A DNA stretch of 64,000 nucleotides from Ancylomarina subtilis. Its GTDB lineage: Bacteria; Bacteroidota; Bacteroidia; Bacteroidales; Marinifilaceae. This document shows positions 7,255 through 16,221 of the stretch, piece by piece. The notes beneath the pieces were generated by a model that made no database searches, was not told where the DNA came from, and saw only the letters and a list, made by a program, of their open reading frames with translations. Numbering within the stretch: the first letter of the stretch is position 1; every line of letters starts with the position of its first letter. The position numbers were made by a program, and so were the translations under genes. The stretch spans positions 1-64,000 of the forward strand of contig NZ_SHKN01000005.1 of the NCBI RefSeq assembly GCF_004217115.1, given 5' to 3'.

Positions 7255-7713
7255 CTAGCAGCCTGAATTACTCTTTTGATCGCCAGAATGACCGCAACCT
7301 GAATGAGAATCATGAGTTTTTCCATTTTTATGAGAATCCTTAGCGTGTTTATGACCTTTCTTCTTATCCTTTTGAGAAAGATCAATTCGATTATATTTAC
7401 AACACCCATGAAGTGCACTATACACCTCATCCTTTGCTTTGTGCATCTCAGTATCATGCCCTGCATTTGCAATAGCCATATGCACTTTATGGATGTCAGT
7501 ATTAGAACTATCAAAAGCGACTTCAATCATCTTTGTCTCTTTATTCCAATCTGCACTGGTAACCCCATCCACTGATGAAGCTGCTTTTTCAATACGGCTT
7601 TCACACATTCCACAATTCCCTGAAACCTTAAAAGATTCAGTTACATCTTGCGCTACACTTAAGGTTATTCCTAAGAAGGAAAAACAGATTAGACTTAACA
7701 TTTTTCTGTACAT
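7255..7713 (-). CDS. Periplasmic HMA-domain metal-binding protein (copy 1)
   Basis: A 152-aa secreted protein. A signal peptide (about 1-21, ...GITLSVAQ) precedes one HMA domain with the ligand loop GNCGMCESRIEKA. After the domain a long low-complexity tail of Lys, His, Asp, Ser and Gly (KKKGHKHAKDSHKNG..., ending SNSGC) contains extra Cys and His. It is a paralogue of 6849-7217 in tandem, differing mostly in tail length. The neighbours are a Cys-containing membrane-anchored protein upstream and a CDF exporter downstream. It is probably a periplasmic Cu/Zn-type buffer; the exact metal is not evident from sequence. Confidence 0.88.
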   Translation of the reverse strand: MYRKMLSLICFSFLGITLSVAQDVTESFKVSGNCGMCESRIEKAASSVDGVTSADWNKETKMIEVAFDSSNTDIHKVHMAIANAGHDTEMHKAKDEVYSALHGCCKYNRIDLSQKDKKKGHKHAKDSHKNGKTHDSHSGCGHSGDQKSNSGC

Positions 7714-7717
7714 AACA

Positions 7718-8173
7718 TTACTTTTTATTAATTATTTTTAAATATTGGTTGTAAGTCTCATTCGACTTAAAGAAAAATACTCTTTTGTTATTCTGAGGAT
7801 CCTGTCGGATAATGGCATCAGCTTTATCTACACTTTGCCCCGAGAACGGATCCAATGCGAATAATGCATTGTTCTCATTCCTCATTAATTTGCCTAAACA
7901 ATTTTGACAGCAGCCCCAATAGGTTTTACTGTTAATTTCAATCGGTAAGGTTGGTCTACTCTTTATATCTCCTCTTAGCATACAAACCATACTATCGGTA
8001 ATTATTTCCCCCTCAAATGAGGAATAATCCATTTTATCATCACTATTCAACACTGGACCATATACAATTATACCAGCAAGGAATACCAGTAAACCAAGGA
8101 TTATTAATCCTTGTGCTTTGCCCTTTTTATGGGAAATATTTTTTTCTAGTTTTTTTCGATTTGATTTCGTCAT
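7718..8173 (-). CDS. Membrane-anchored Cys-rich protein, metal cluster
   Basis: A 151-aa protein with a basic N-terminus, one transmembrane anchor (about residues 22-42, GLIILGLLVFLAGIIVYGPV) and a periplasmic domain. The domain has two Cys groups: a single Cys in DSMVCMLRGD and a YWGCCQNCLGKLM motif, plus a YHS/TRASH-like 'FALDPFSGQSVDKADAI' segment. The pattern suggests binding of a soft metal outside the membrane. Its stop lies 4 bases before the HMA copy-1 start, so the genes are cotranscribed. I do not know a named family for it. The start ATG follows a His/Asp-rich remnant region. Confidence 0.7.
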   Translation of the reverse strand: MTKSNRKKLEKNISHKKGKAQGLIILGLLVFLAGIIVYGPVLNSDDKMDYSSFEGEIITDSMVCMLRGDIKSRPTLPIEINSKTYWGCCQNCLGKLMRNENNALFALDPFSGQSVDKADAIIRQDPQNNKRVFFFKSNETYNQYLKIINKK

Positions 8174-8189
8174 GATTCATTCAATTTTA

Positions 8190-8276
8190 TCAATGATTGT
8201 GATAATCATCATTTTGTTTTTCATCATCGTGGTCGTGTTTCTTTGAGTTTATTATTTCTTTCTTAGATAATACTCC
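8190..8276 (-). pseudogene. Orphan His/Asp-rich peptide, gene remnant
   Basis: On the minus strand a 28-codon open stretch directly after a TAA and without a start codon ends ...KKHDHDDEKQNDDYHNH then TGA. Such His/Asp tails are typical C-termini of metal transporters. This suggests the last part of a lost gene between copA and the Cys-rich protein. The rest of the gap (8277-8421) holds no ORF that I can support. Confidence 0.3.
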
Positions 8277-8421
8277 TTATTCGTAGACCATTTTACCCAC
8301 ATGTATTCTGAGTAAGCCTAGATCCCAACTCAAGAATAAGCAGTACTGTAATCCTTGTGAATGCTAGAGATTTCATAATCTATCTAAGTCAAGTTATTAT
8401 TCTAAAAATCATAATCTTCGT

Positions 8422-10764
8422 TTATGATTTTCGAAGGCGTAAAGCATTTGTAATAACTGAAACTGAACTAAAACTCATAGCAGCTGCTGCGATTAAAGGG
8501 CTTAATAAAACCCCAAAAAATGGAAACAAAAGACCTGCAGCAATAGGAATGCCCAAAGCGTTATATATGAATGCAAAAAATAAGTTTTGTTTGATATTAC
8601 GCATTACACGAATACTTAAATCTCTTGCACGAACAATACCATTAAGATCACCTTTCACAAGAGTAATCTCGGCACTTTGCATGGCAATATCAGTTCCTGT
8701 TCCCATAGCAATACCAACATTGGCTTGCTCAAGTGCAGGAGCATCATTTATACCATCACCCGCCATAGCCACGATATGACCTTGTTCTTGCAATTCTTTT
8801 ACTTTATTGAATTTATCCTCAGGTAAACAATCAGAAACATATTCATCGAGTTCCAATCCATCGGATATTGTTCTCGCAGTATTCTCATTATCACCTGTTA
8901 ACATCACAACCCTAACATTCATTGCTTGAAGCTTTTTGATAGCTTCCTTAGATGATGGTTTTAATTTATCGGACACACTAATTATACCTTCCAATTGATC
9001 TTCCGCAATTAAAAACATAACTGTCTCGCCTTCGGTTTGCTTTTGCTTAACGAGCTCTTCCTGTAAATCTGTCAATTTAAGATTATGATCTCTTAACAAT
9101 CTTTGATTTCCAAGACTAATGTTCACTCCTTGACAAAATGCCTTGACCCCTTTTCCTGTTAGCGACTCAAACTTGGTAACAGGTAATGGCTTAATATCAA
9201 TATTAATGGCACCTTTCACAATGGCTTCCGCCACTGGATGTTCGCTTAGTGCATCAACTGAAGCAGCTAACTGCAATACATCCGAATTCCTTAATTTATT
9301 AAATGATTGATAAGTTTTAAGGGTCGGTTTTCCCTCTGTCAAAGTTCCTGTTTTATCAACAATTAAAATATCGACTTTATTCATTTCTTCTATTGATCTT
9401 GCATCCTTAACTAATACTCCAGATTGCGCTCCTCGCCCAGTTCCCACCATAATAGAGACTGGAGTAGCCAATCCCAATGCACATGGGCACGCAATTATCA
9501 AAACCGAAACCGCATTAATAAATGCGTATGCATATGCAGGTTCAGGACCGAATATTGCCCAAATAATAAAGGTGCAAATCGATATAGCAAGTACAACAAT
9601 TACAAAATATTTGGCTACTATATCAGCTAACTTCTGAATTGGTGCTTTTGAACGACTGGCTTCATTTACCATCGCTATTATCTGAGATAAAAGCGTATCA
9701 GAACCAACCTTTTCAGCTTTAAAATCGAAAGATGTTTTACCATTTATTGTACCTCCAGTAACTTTATCATCTTTACTTTTTTCAGCTGGAATTGGCTCAC
9801 CAGTTATCATACTTTCATCTATTACAGCTTCACCTTGAATAATAAAGCCATCAACTGGTATTTTTTCTCCTGGCTTAACCCTTAAAACATCACCGATATG
9901 AACCAGTTCAAGTGGAATTTCTTCTTCATTTCCATCTTTAAGTCTATGAGCAATCGGAGGAGACAGATCGAGTAAGGCCTTTATTGCTGCATTGGTTTTA
10001 CTGTGAGCTTTTAGCTCGAGCATTTGACCAAGCAATACCAACGTGAGTATTACTGCGGCAGCTTCGAAATACAAATGAACATTTCCTAAAGAATCCTTAA
10101 ATTGATTAGGAAAAATATCCGGAATTAGAAGAGCTAATACACTAAAGATATATGCACTACCGACTCCAATTGATATTAAAGTCCACATGTTCGGATTCCA
10201 GGTTCGAATCGATTTCCAACCACGGATAAAAAATTCTCTACTCGAATAAAAGACAACTGGAGTCGCTAAAATAAATTCAACCCATCCCCAAAAGAATTTA
10301 GAAGCAACTAAATCTAACTGTAGAAAACTAAAAAAATCAGACATCGCAATAATAAAAACAGGAATACTCAAAATTAAAGCAAGTCGAAATTTTTTCTTCA
10401 TCTGTTGATATGCATTGTCATCACTAGATCCAGTTTCCTTTTCAGCAACCAAGTGCATTCCACATACTGGACAATCACCGGGTTCAGCATACATCTTATC
10501 TCCTTCACAACGCATAGGACAAAAATATGTACCATTGGATATATCAAGATTTTCACTATTGTTCCTTTGATGATGAACATGATCCTGATTATTTTTTTTG
10601 TTCACAGAAATCAGGTTCATATTGCAAACTGGGCATTGCCCTCCTTTGGAATACACCTTATCACCTTCACATTTCATAGGGCAATAGAAAACTCCTTGAA
10701 AAGAATTTGTTTTTTTTGCTTCCTCTGAACAACATTCATGATTTTTTTTGAACTCTTTATTCAT
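8422..10764 (-). CDS. copA: Copper-exporting P1B-type ATPase CopA
   Basis: A 780-aa P-type ATPase that pumps copper-type soft cations out of the cytoplasm using ATP. The N-terminus lacks a classical HMA domain and instead has two tandem heavy-metal-binding zinc-ribbon-like motifs (FYCPMKC...CPVCNMNL and YFCPMRC...CPVCGMHL). Then follow eight transmembrane helices, the actuator TGEP motif, the transport site CPCALGLATP, the phosphorylation site DKTGTLTEG, the SEHP motif and GDGINDAP. The CPC motif indicates Cu(I)/Ag(I). I chose the ATG at 10764; a TTG eight codons upstream (10788) also opens the frame. It follows a 500-base regulatory gap. Confidence 0.95.
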   Translation of the reverse strand: MNKEFKKNHECCSEEAKKTNSFQGVFYCPMKCEGDKVYSKGGQCPVCNMNLISVNKKNNQDHVHHQRNNSENLDISNGTYFCPMRCEGDKMYAEPGDCPVCGMHLVAEKETGSSDDNAYQQMKKKFRLALILSIPVFIIAMSDFFSFLQLDLVASKFFWGWVEFILATPVVFYSSREFFIRGWKSIRTWNPNMWTLISIGVGSAYIFSVLALLIPDIFPNQFKDSLGNVHLYFEAAAVILTLVLLGQMLELKAHSKTNAAIKALLDLSPPIAHRLKDGNEEEIPLELVHIGDVLRVKPGEKIPVDGFIIQGEAVIDESMITGEPIPAEKSKDDKVTGGTINGKTSFDFKAEKVGSDTLLSQIIAMVNEASRSKAPIQKLADIVAKYFVIVVLAISICTFIIWAIFGPEPAYAYAFINAVSVLIIACPCALGLATPVSIMVGTGRGAQSGVLVKDARSIEEMNKVDILIVDKTGTLTEGKPTLKTYQSFNKLRNSDVLQLAASVDALSEHPVAEAIVKGAINIDIKPLPVTKFESLTGKGVKAFCQGVNISLGNQRLLRDHNLKLTDLQEELVKQKQTEGETVMFLIAEDQLEGIISVSDKLKPSSKEAIKKLQAMNVRVVMLTGDNENTARTISDGLELDEYVSDCLPEDKFNKVKELQEQGHIVAMAGDGINDAPALEQANVGIAMGTGTDIAMQSAEITLVKGDLNGIVRARDLSIRVMRNIKQNLFFAFIYNALGIPIAAGLLFPFFGVLLSPLIAAAAMSFSSVSVITNALRLRKS

Positions 10765-11284
10765 AGCGTGAATTTTAGTAATTTTCAATCAAGTCAAGGG
10801 GTATCCAACCCTAATTGGAACTATAAAACTGACAACCCCACAACACTAAATCTTCATCTGACTACCAACACCTTGCACCTAAACATGTGCCTATTGGCAT
10901 ATTAAATTTGTTGGCTATTATTTCAAAGACAATTTTCCAGTTTGATTTCTATCAAGCTATATTGTCAAAACCTAGGGTACCTGAAAAAAGGAAATAGATA
11001 AAATTACTATTGCGAATATATCGTTCATGGTGTCAATTTCTAATACAAATAACCCTTCACAGACTTGCCACAACTACCCATCCACAATCAGAATATGAGA
11101 ATCAAATCATTTTAGATTCAATAAATTATTTCCCTAAGTCACTCCTAAGGATGAATTTATTTTAAGTTATAGTAGAGAAAATTAGGGGACCAAAATTAGT
11201 TTTAAACCATATTATGGTCCCCACTCTTCAAAAACTAACCTAACCTTTGCTAGCTATAGTAAACTAGCACCCAAACAAAACATT
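10765..11284. other. Intergenic region upstream of copA
   Basis: A 520-bp gap without a supported gene. It holds the copA promoter region, a sequence CAAGCTAT at 10953-10960 that partly matches the TTTAGACAAGCT motif seen at the cus genes, and two hairpins (11185-11222 and 11248-11269) that probably end transcription from the upstream minus-strand genes. Confidence 0.45.
11185..11222 (-). terminator. Hairpin GGGGACCA / TGGTCCCC
   Basis: A perfect 8-bp GC-rich stem (11185-11192 with 11215-11222), downstream of the minus-strand 93-aa gene. A smaller stem TGCTAG/CTAGCA (11248-11269) precedes it. There is no long U-run, so termination is likely but not certain. Confidence 0.45.
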
Positions 11285-11566
11285 TTAATAGAAATTTGAC
11301 ACAGACGACTTTAGAGTTAAAAAGAAGTCATCATGTAATTCTCTTGGCTTAAATTTTTCTTGATTAACCCCTAGATCCACGATAAATTGAAACATTTCAA
11401 CTTTACTTATCTTAGTGCAATTATATTTTAGTTCTATTATATTTTGATAGCAAAACATATCAACAACCCCATCTATACCAAAAAAAAGAGTGTATAGAGA
11501 TGTTATTTCAAAAGTTGTCAAATTGCTTTCTGCGATGAATTCAATTATTTTTAAATCATTCTCCAT
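11285..11566 (-). CDS. Small protein, HMA-like fold without Cys (uncertain)
   Basis: A 93-aa soluble protein starting MENDLKIIEFIAESN. The order of segments (strand, helix, strand GVVDMFCYQ, strand NIIELKYNC, helix SKVEMFQFIVDLG) follows the ferredoxin-like HMA pattern, but the CxxC metal loop is missing. It lies 10 bases after the 175-aa gene on the same strand and ahead of copA. It may be a decayed or repurposed metal-sensing or chaperone domain (inference). No family was recognised with confidence. Confidence 0.6.
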   Translation of the reverse strand: MENDLKIIEFIAESNLTTFEITSLYTLFFGIDGVVDMFCYQNIIELKYNCTKISKVEMFQFIVDLGVNQEKFKPRELHDDFFLTLKSSVSNFY

Positions 11567-11576
11567 AACTATATAA

Positions 11577-12104
11577 TTAAGGCAAATTATAAATTAGTGT
11601 TTCATCTCCATTATTAAACCTTTCACTAACATGCTTATAAACAAGCATTTTGACTCCTCCTTCAGTTGTAATTATCTCCATTTCATTACTATTTTCAACC
11701 CTTAACAAAGATTCACCACTCTCAGTGATTACATTGAGTGTAAAATTGATTTTGAAATATTCTTCAGCAGGATCTTCATAATTATCTGACATAGTATATT
11801 CGACGCAAGAATATACAAGCTCAACTTCTTCGTCCTTATTGAATGTTTTTTGGGAGATAAGTTTGACCTCATCTAAGAAATGATTTTCAGGTAGTGGAAG
11901 CTTCACTTTTTTCCAAAGTGTGTTATTCAAATTATATATGTAAATCGTTTGATTCTTTTTATCATACTTCACATACTTAAAAGATCCATCTTCCAATTTA
12001 ATAGACTTGTATTTCGAATCCATTTTACCCTCATATTTGATTTGTGAAAATCCTGTAAAACAAAAAAATAATACTAATAAAACTGTTATTGCAGTTGCTT
12101 TCAT
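11577..12104 (-). CDS. Secreted hypothetical protein, 175 aa
   Basis: A 175-aa protein with a clear signal peptide (about residues 1-20, VLLVLFFCFTGFSQ) and a beta-rich mature part of alternating charged and aromatic residues (IYIYNLNN..., EEYFKINFTLNVI). It has no metal-ligand clusters. It begins 4 bases after the AlbA_2 gene stop, so it belongs to the cus operon downstream of cusB. I do not recognise a family. Likely periplasmic or outer-membrane associated. Confidence 0.65.
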   Translation of the reverse strand: MKATAITVLLVLFFCFTGFSQIKYEGKMDSKYKSIKLEDGSFKYVKYDKKNQTIYIYNLNNTLWKKVKLPLPENHFLDEVKLISQKTFNKDEEVELVYSCVEYTMSDNYEDPAEEYFKINFTLNVITESGESLLRVENSNEMEIITTEGGVKMLVYKHVSERFNNGDETLIYNLP

Positions 12105-12108
12105 AATC

Positions 12109-12927
12109 TTAGCTCTTTAAAGTTTGACTCGATTGTAAATACCTAACTGTTTCGCTAGTCGTGAGAGGATTCGTTACATTACCTGTTCTTAAGTAAAAAA
12201 CAGTTCGGTTATTTTCATTTAAATAAACTGGTCTTTCAGATGGTTTTATAACAACAGTACAAATTTCTTTCTCATCAATTCGATGAAAATAGATATGAAC
12301 ATAAGAACATATATTGCGGCCAAAAGCATTAGCGATTATCGTAATTATTCTTTGTTGGAATCCATCTTTATTATTTTTCTTAAGAGTTAAATAATCATTT
12401 TCTAATCCCAAAATATTACTCTCATCATCTACACCAATAATTAAAGTTCCACCATTAGCATTAAGAAATCCAGCTATTGATTTTAGAATTACTCCCTCAA
12501 GGTTTTTATTGGTTTTAACTTGTCGATAATCGTGTCTGAGAGAAGATTTAAATTCAACGAACTCACTTTCTCCATTTTTTATAAGTGTAGGAATACTTTG
12601 TTGTAACAACTTCCTTTTTCCATGAAGCAGCCCATTCTTCTTTTTTAAAGACCTATAATATAACCCAGAGCCAGCTCCAATAGTAGCTCCAAGTACAGAG
12701 AAGGCAATAGACATTCCTATCATATGCAAACTAAAGGTGTGAGAAATATTTTCTGCAATTGTTTTTCCCAAACTAATTAAATTATAATCTGTCCCATTTG
12801 TATCAAAATCATAAATAAGCATGCTTATTGGGTGCAGAATAAAAAAACCAATTAACAGACCAACTATTGAATGTACGATCAACTCTTTGTTCCGAATTTG
12901 GAGATTTGCTTCTTTTATAATATTCAT
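12109..12927 (-). CDS. Membrane protein with Schlafen AlbA_2 domain
   Basis: A 272-aa protein. Two transmembrane helices occupy the N-terminal third (about 15-36 and 70-92). The rest is an AlbA_2 domain (about 112-255), with the family's start GESEFVEFKSSL, the ANGGTLIIGVDD strand-loop (about 150-163) and ERPVYL...VFYLRTGN near the end. AlbA_2 domains are found in transcription regulators and in Schlafen-type nucleases. A membrane-tethered form suggests signalling or nucleic-acid binding at the membrane. It sits between cusB and a secreted protein on the same strand, about 60 bases after a palindrome that may partly terminate cusB transcription. Confidence 0.8.
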   Translation of the reverse strand: MNIIKEANLQIRNKELIVHSIVGLLIGFFILHPISMLIYDFDTNGTDYNLISLGKTIAENISHTFSLHMIGMSIAFSVLGATIGAGSGLYYRSLKKKNGLLHGKRKLLQQSIPTLIKNGESEFVEFKSSLRHDYRQVKTNKNLEGVILKSIAGFLNANGGTLIIGVDDESNILGLENDYLTLKKNNKDGFQQRIITIIANAFGRNICSYVHIYFHRIDEKEICTVVIKPSERPVYLNENNRTVFYLRTGNVTNPLTTSETVRYLQSSQTLKS

Positions 12928-12951
12928 GATATCTTTTTTAGTTTATAATTC

Positions 12952-12975
12952 AGGAAGGAGCAATTGCTCCTTCCT
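12952..12975 (-). terminator. 24-bp perfect palindrome after cusB
   Basis: AGGAAGGAGCAA followed directly by its reverse complement, 14 bases past the cusB stop. It lacks a U-run and no loop remains outside the palindrome, so it could be an attenuator, an mRNA-stabilising hairpin or a binding site. The AlbA_2 gene begins 25 bases further on. Confidence 0.5.
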
Positions 12976-12988
12976 TACTTAGAAATCA

Positions 12989-14794
12989 CTATTTGATGGT
13001 TTCTTTTACCTCACCACATCCTATCATTGCATCACCAAAATAAGGGTTTTGGATATCTGCAGAATTACTTAACCAATATGCTCCTTTATCCCCATTCGCC
13101 ATTGGACAGAATTGATAGAATGTTGTTACTTTATTCAAACCAAAAGATTTCACACTTTTGTAAAATGTCAGATTAAAATCTGCAAAAGCAGCTCGTTGAA
13201 GGTCAATATCCATTTTAGATGCAATTACTTTCAATTTGGATTCAAGTATTTTTAGATCCGCCATCCAAGACATATGAGCGTCACCTTTTAATAAGCTCAT
13301 ATCGATGCCTCCCAATTTTGACAATGATGTCTGTGATACCTTTTTCACTTCCGATGAATTAGAAGTAACAAAAGCCTTAGCTAACACTAAATATTCATTA
13401 TAAAATGCTGTTAATTGCTTTTTAAATTTCACATCTACATCGAAGTTTTCAATTTTGTGTTTGGATTGATCCATTCCCATATCTCCATGATTATGACCTA
13501 CAGGAGCAGCACCACCATCCGGGTTCATCATACTTCGTAAACCAACCAATTGAGCAGCAGCATCGATTTTAAACACGCCATTGGTTACAATTTCCTCACC
13601 TTCCTCTAAGCCTTCTGAAATCACATAATAGGCACCTGCTTCCGGTCCTAAAACAACTTCACGATATAGAAATGAAGGCGATTCACGATCTTGAATTTTC
13701 ACATAAACCACTGATCGTTTCCCTGTCCATAAAACCGCTGATTTAGGCACCATGATTTCACTGCTGTTTCCAGCAATTTTTGATTCCAAAACACCTTGAA
13801 CAAACATTTCTGGTTTTAAAACACCATTCTTATTTTTTGCCTCCAAGCGAACCTTAGCCACACGGGTTTTCCCATTGATAAAAGGATCTATATAAGTCAC
13901 TTTTGCCGTATAAGATTTCCCTGGCAAACTCTTCAGATTAAAATTGACTTTATCTCCCAATTTAATCCAAGGCAGATCACTCTCGTAAGCATCAAACATC
14001 ACCCAAACCTTTGAAAGATCCACGACTTTAAATAAGGCCTTCCCTTCTTTCACATAATCTCCCAAAGCAACGTGTCGCATACTTACGGTTCCCGTAATGG
14101 GTGATAAAATATTGAAATAGACCTGAGGCTCTCCTTTTTCTTCAATCGCTGCAATTTGCGTATCTGTTAAATCCCAAAGCTTCAATTTGCCTTTAGCAGC
14201 GGTATATAAACCTGGACGACTTTCTTTAAAACTAATTGCTTCTAACAACTCTTTCTGCGCACTCAGCAATGCCGGAGAATAGATGCTGGCAAGTTTCTCT
14301 CCCTTTCGAACCTGTTGCCCCGTATAATTGACAAAGAGCTTCTCGATACGACCACCAAAACGTGCCGTTAATTCTGAAATATTTCGCTCATCAACCTGAA
14401 CTTTTCCCTGAAGATTGATTGTCTTAATTGGGGTTCCCTTTTCTACTCTTATAGTCTGAATAGAAGCCAACTTCGCTGCTGATTCCGACATGACGATTTC
14501 ATTTGGATCCACATCATCTCCTCCTGACTGCATGCTTTTTAATGGAATTAAATCCATTGCACAAATTGGACACAAACCAGGCTTATCCTGCTTGATTTGT
14601 GGGTGCATAGAACAGGTCCAGGTTTGAGGATCTGCACTCTCATGATTATGATCTTCATGATTCTCAATCCCCTGTTCTGATGTATTTACATTACCCGAGC
14701 CGCCTGACATTAACCAGCCTAGAAACAAGCCTAGAACTAGAACACCAACAACTAACTTGTAATTCTCTTTAATATTCTTGATTATACTTTTCAT
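12989..14794 (-). CDS. cusB: CusB-type RND efflux periplasmic adaptor
   Basis: A 601-aa membrane-fusion protein linking the CusA pump to the TolC-like channel. An N-terminal anchor (about 13-30) is followed by a His-rich stretch (HEDHNHES), a heavy-metal-binding motif (CSMHP...CPICAMDL, about 58-84), then the barrel-sandwich/lipoyl and alpha-hairpin domains and the beta-barrel. After about residue 425 a His/Met linker (HNHGDMGMDQSKH) leads to a C-terminal DUF3347-like helical domain with CPMANG and GCGEV motifs. That is longer than the usual 400-residue adaptors and adds metal-binding capacity. Gene order cusA-channel-cusB on one strand supports a Cu(I)/Ag(I) efflux system. Confidence 0.92.
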   Translation of the reverse strand: MKSIIKNIKENYKLVVGVLVLGLFLGWLMSGGSGNVNTSEQGIENHEDHNHESADPQTWTCSMHPQIKQDKPGLCPICAMDLIPLKSMQSGGDDVDPNEIVMSESAAKLASIQTIRVEKGTPIKTINLQGKVQVDERNISELTARFGGRIEKLFVNYTGQQVRKGEKLASIYSPALLSAQKELLEAISFKESRPGLYTAAKGKLKLWDLTDTQIAAIEEKGEPQVYFNILSPITGTVSMRHVALGDYVKEGKALFKVVDLSKVWVMFDAYESDLPWIKLGDKVNFNLKSLPGKSYTAKVTYIDPFINGKTRVAKVRLEAKNKNGVLKPEMFVQGVLESKIAGNSSEIMVPKSAVLWTGKRSVVYVKIQDRESPSFLYREVVLGPEAGAYYVISEGLEEGEEIVTNGVFKIDAAAQLVGLRSMMNPDGGAAPVGHNHGDMGMDQSKHKIENFDVDVKFKKQLTAFYNEYLVLAKAFVTSNSSEVKKVSQTSLSKLGGIDMSLLKGDAHMSWMADLKILESKLKVIASKMDIDLQRAAFADFNLTFYKSVKSFGLNKVTTFYQFCPMANGDKGAYWLSNSADIQNPYFGDAMIGCGEVKETIK

Positions 14795-14824
14795 CGTATT
14801 TTATTTTTAATTAATTTATTGCCA

Positions 14825-14844
14825 CCCTTCGACTCCACTCGGGG
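14825..14844. repeat. REP-like intergenic hairpin, copy 1
   Basis: CCCTTCGACTCCACTCGGGG between cusB and the channel gene. It resembles the copy at 16178-16197 and the widespread CCTTCGACnnnCTCAGG short palindromes of Bacteroidota. Confidence 0.6.
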
Positions 14845-14851
14845 TTCGGAA

Positions 14852-16099
14852 TTAGTTACCCATTAAATAGGAGATAAATGAAACAGCTGCTTGCTTATCT
14901 GCTTTAGCTTTTTCTAATTCTAAATTATATTTCAAGACTTTGCGTTCCATTCTTAAGATTTCCTCGAAATTCATATTCCCAGTCGCATAGTTGGTTTCTA
15001 ATAAGTGTAAAGCTTTTCTGGCCAATTCGAGTTGTGAATGAAAAAGATGGATGCGTCTTTCTCCATCACGGTATTCTTTCCATCCCTTTTCAAAAAGACT
15101 CTCAAGAATATTGCTTTTGTTATCCTGTTCAAGAGTTTTAGCTTTTTCCTGAAAAACCACCTCTTTCACCATAGCCTTGTACTTATTACGATAAAGAGGA
15201 ATCGTTAAACCGATTTTAGGAAAAACAAAAGCATCGGTTCCAGGTAAATTCATATCACCCCTACCTGTTACGATATAATCAAAGCCGATATTGACATTAG
15301 GCTTTCCTGCCTTCCTGGCTACCTCTTTTTTGAAACTTAAAGCTTCTTGTTGAAAACTTAAGCTTAAAAGTTGGTGATTATTGCTTTGAATAGAGTCTAA
15401 TATGGCCTCTCTGTTTAATGCCAAATCTGTACGCCATAATTCTTCCGGAAGCCAGATCTCTTTTTTACTGTCTTTATTCAATAAATTATTAAACATCACC
15501 TCCAAAACAAACTGCTTATCCTTAAGTAAAGCCAGCTGGTTTTCAAGATCCCCCATTTCAATCTCAATGCGATAACCATCGAGTGCAGATACGAGTCCTG
15601 CCTCTAACTTAATCTCAGACATCTTTCTAAAAGACTGAAGAATATCTATATTCTCGAGACTAATGGCAATGCCTTTTTTGTTAAAATAGAGATTGTAATA
15701 CGTAGCTCGTATCTCGTGAAACAACTTTGCTTTAGCCTCTTCAAAGGCCTCATATTTAGCCTTTGCAGCTTGAATCGCACGATTCTCTTTCGCCTTTAAT
15801 GTTCCAAACCAGGGAAACATTTGAGAGGCCGAGAATTTGAATTCCTGTGGTCCCATTCTTGTTTCTACAGGTTTTATAAAATAGGCAAATGCCACTTGCG
15901 GATCAGGCAATGCCTTTACCTGAGGTGCACGCTCCAATGCTGCCAAATAATCGTTGAACTTTGCTTTAAGTCCGGGATTATTTTCTGCAGCCTCTTCCAA
16001 ATAGCTCCCAAGTTCGCTTTGTCCAAATCCTGAGATAGGGATCGCGAACAATAGAAACAGATAGAAACAGATCGATATATAATGTTTTTTTATCTTCAT
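14852..16099 (-). CDS. TolC-family outer-membrane efflux channel
   Basis: A 415-aa outer-membrane factor (CusC/CzcC-like) that carries metal across the outer membrane for the CusAB pump. A signal peptide (about 1-26, ...FAIPISGFGQ) precedes long alpha-helical repeats of the OEP family (LGSYLEEAAENNPGLKA at the start; a second repeat from about residue 215). It has no lipobox. The gene lies between cusA and cusB on the minus strand, separated from each by REP-like hairpins, which may tune the relative expression of the three proteins. Confidence 0.9.
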   Translation of the reverse strand: MKIKKHYISICFYLFLLFAIPISGFGQSELGSYLEEAAENNPGLKAKFNDYLAALERAPQVKALPDPQVAFAYFIKPVETRMGPQEFKFSASQMFPWFGTLKAKENRAIQAAKAKYEAFEEAKAKLFHEIRATYYNLYFNKKGIAISLENIDILQSFRKMSEIKLEAGLVSALDGYRIEIEMGDLENQLALLKDKQFVLEVMFNNLLNKDSKKEIWLPEELWRTDLALNREAILDSIQSNNHQLLSLSFQQEALSFKKEVARKAGKPNVNIGFDYIVTGRGDMNLPGTDAFVFPKIGLTIPLYRNKYKAMVKEVVFQEKAKTLEQDNKSNILESLFEKGWKEYRDGERRIHLFHSQLELARKALHLLETNYATGNMNFEEILRMERKVLKYNLELEKAKADKQAAVSFISYLMGN

Positions 16100-16149
16100 T
16101 TTCTAATCACTTACGTGTTGTAAATTTTAAACAATTTAAAAACCACCTC

Positions 16150-16197
16150 CCCCTTCGTTCCTCGGGGACTCCTCCTACCCTTCGACTCCGCTCAGGG
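16150..16197. repeat. REP-like intergenic hairpins, copies 2-3
   Basis: Two short palindromic units lie side by side: CCCCTTCGTTCCTCGGGG (about 16150-16166) and CCCTTCGACTCCGCTCAGGG (16178-16197). They sit between cusA and the channel gene, in DNA richer in G and C than the flanking genes. Confidence 0.6.
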
Positions 16198-16221
16198 ATC
16201 GGGGGGAGAAATATTTGGCTC

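Noticed and set aside
7248-7526. Alternative-frame ORF over the HMA gene
   Set aside because: It is Met/Ile/Arg-rich and overlaps a well-supported gene in another frame.
8357-8779. 140-codon plus-strand ORF
   Set aside because: Antisense shadow of copA, which has strong family support.
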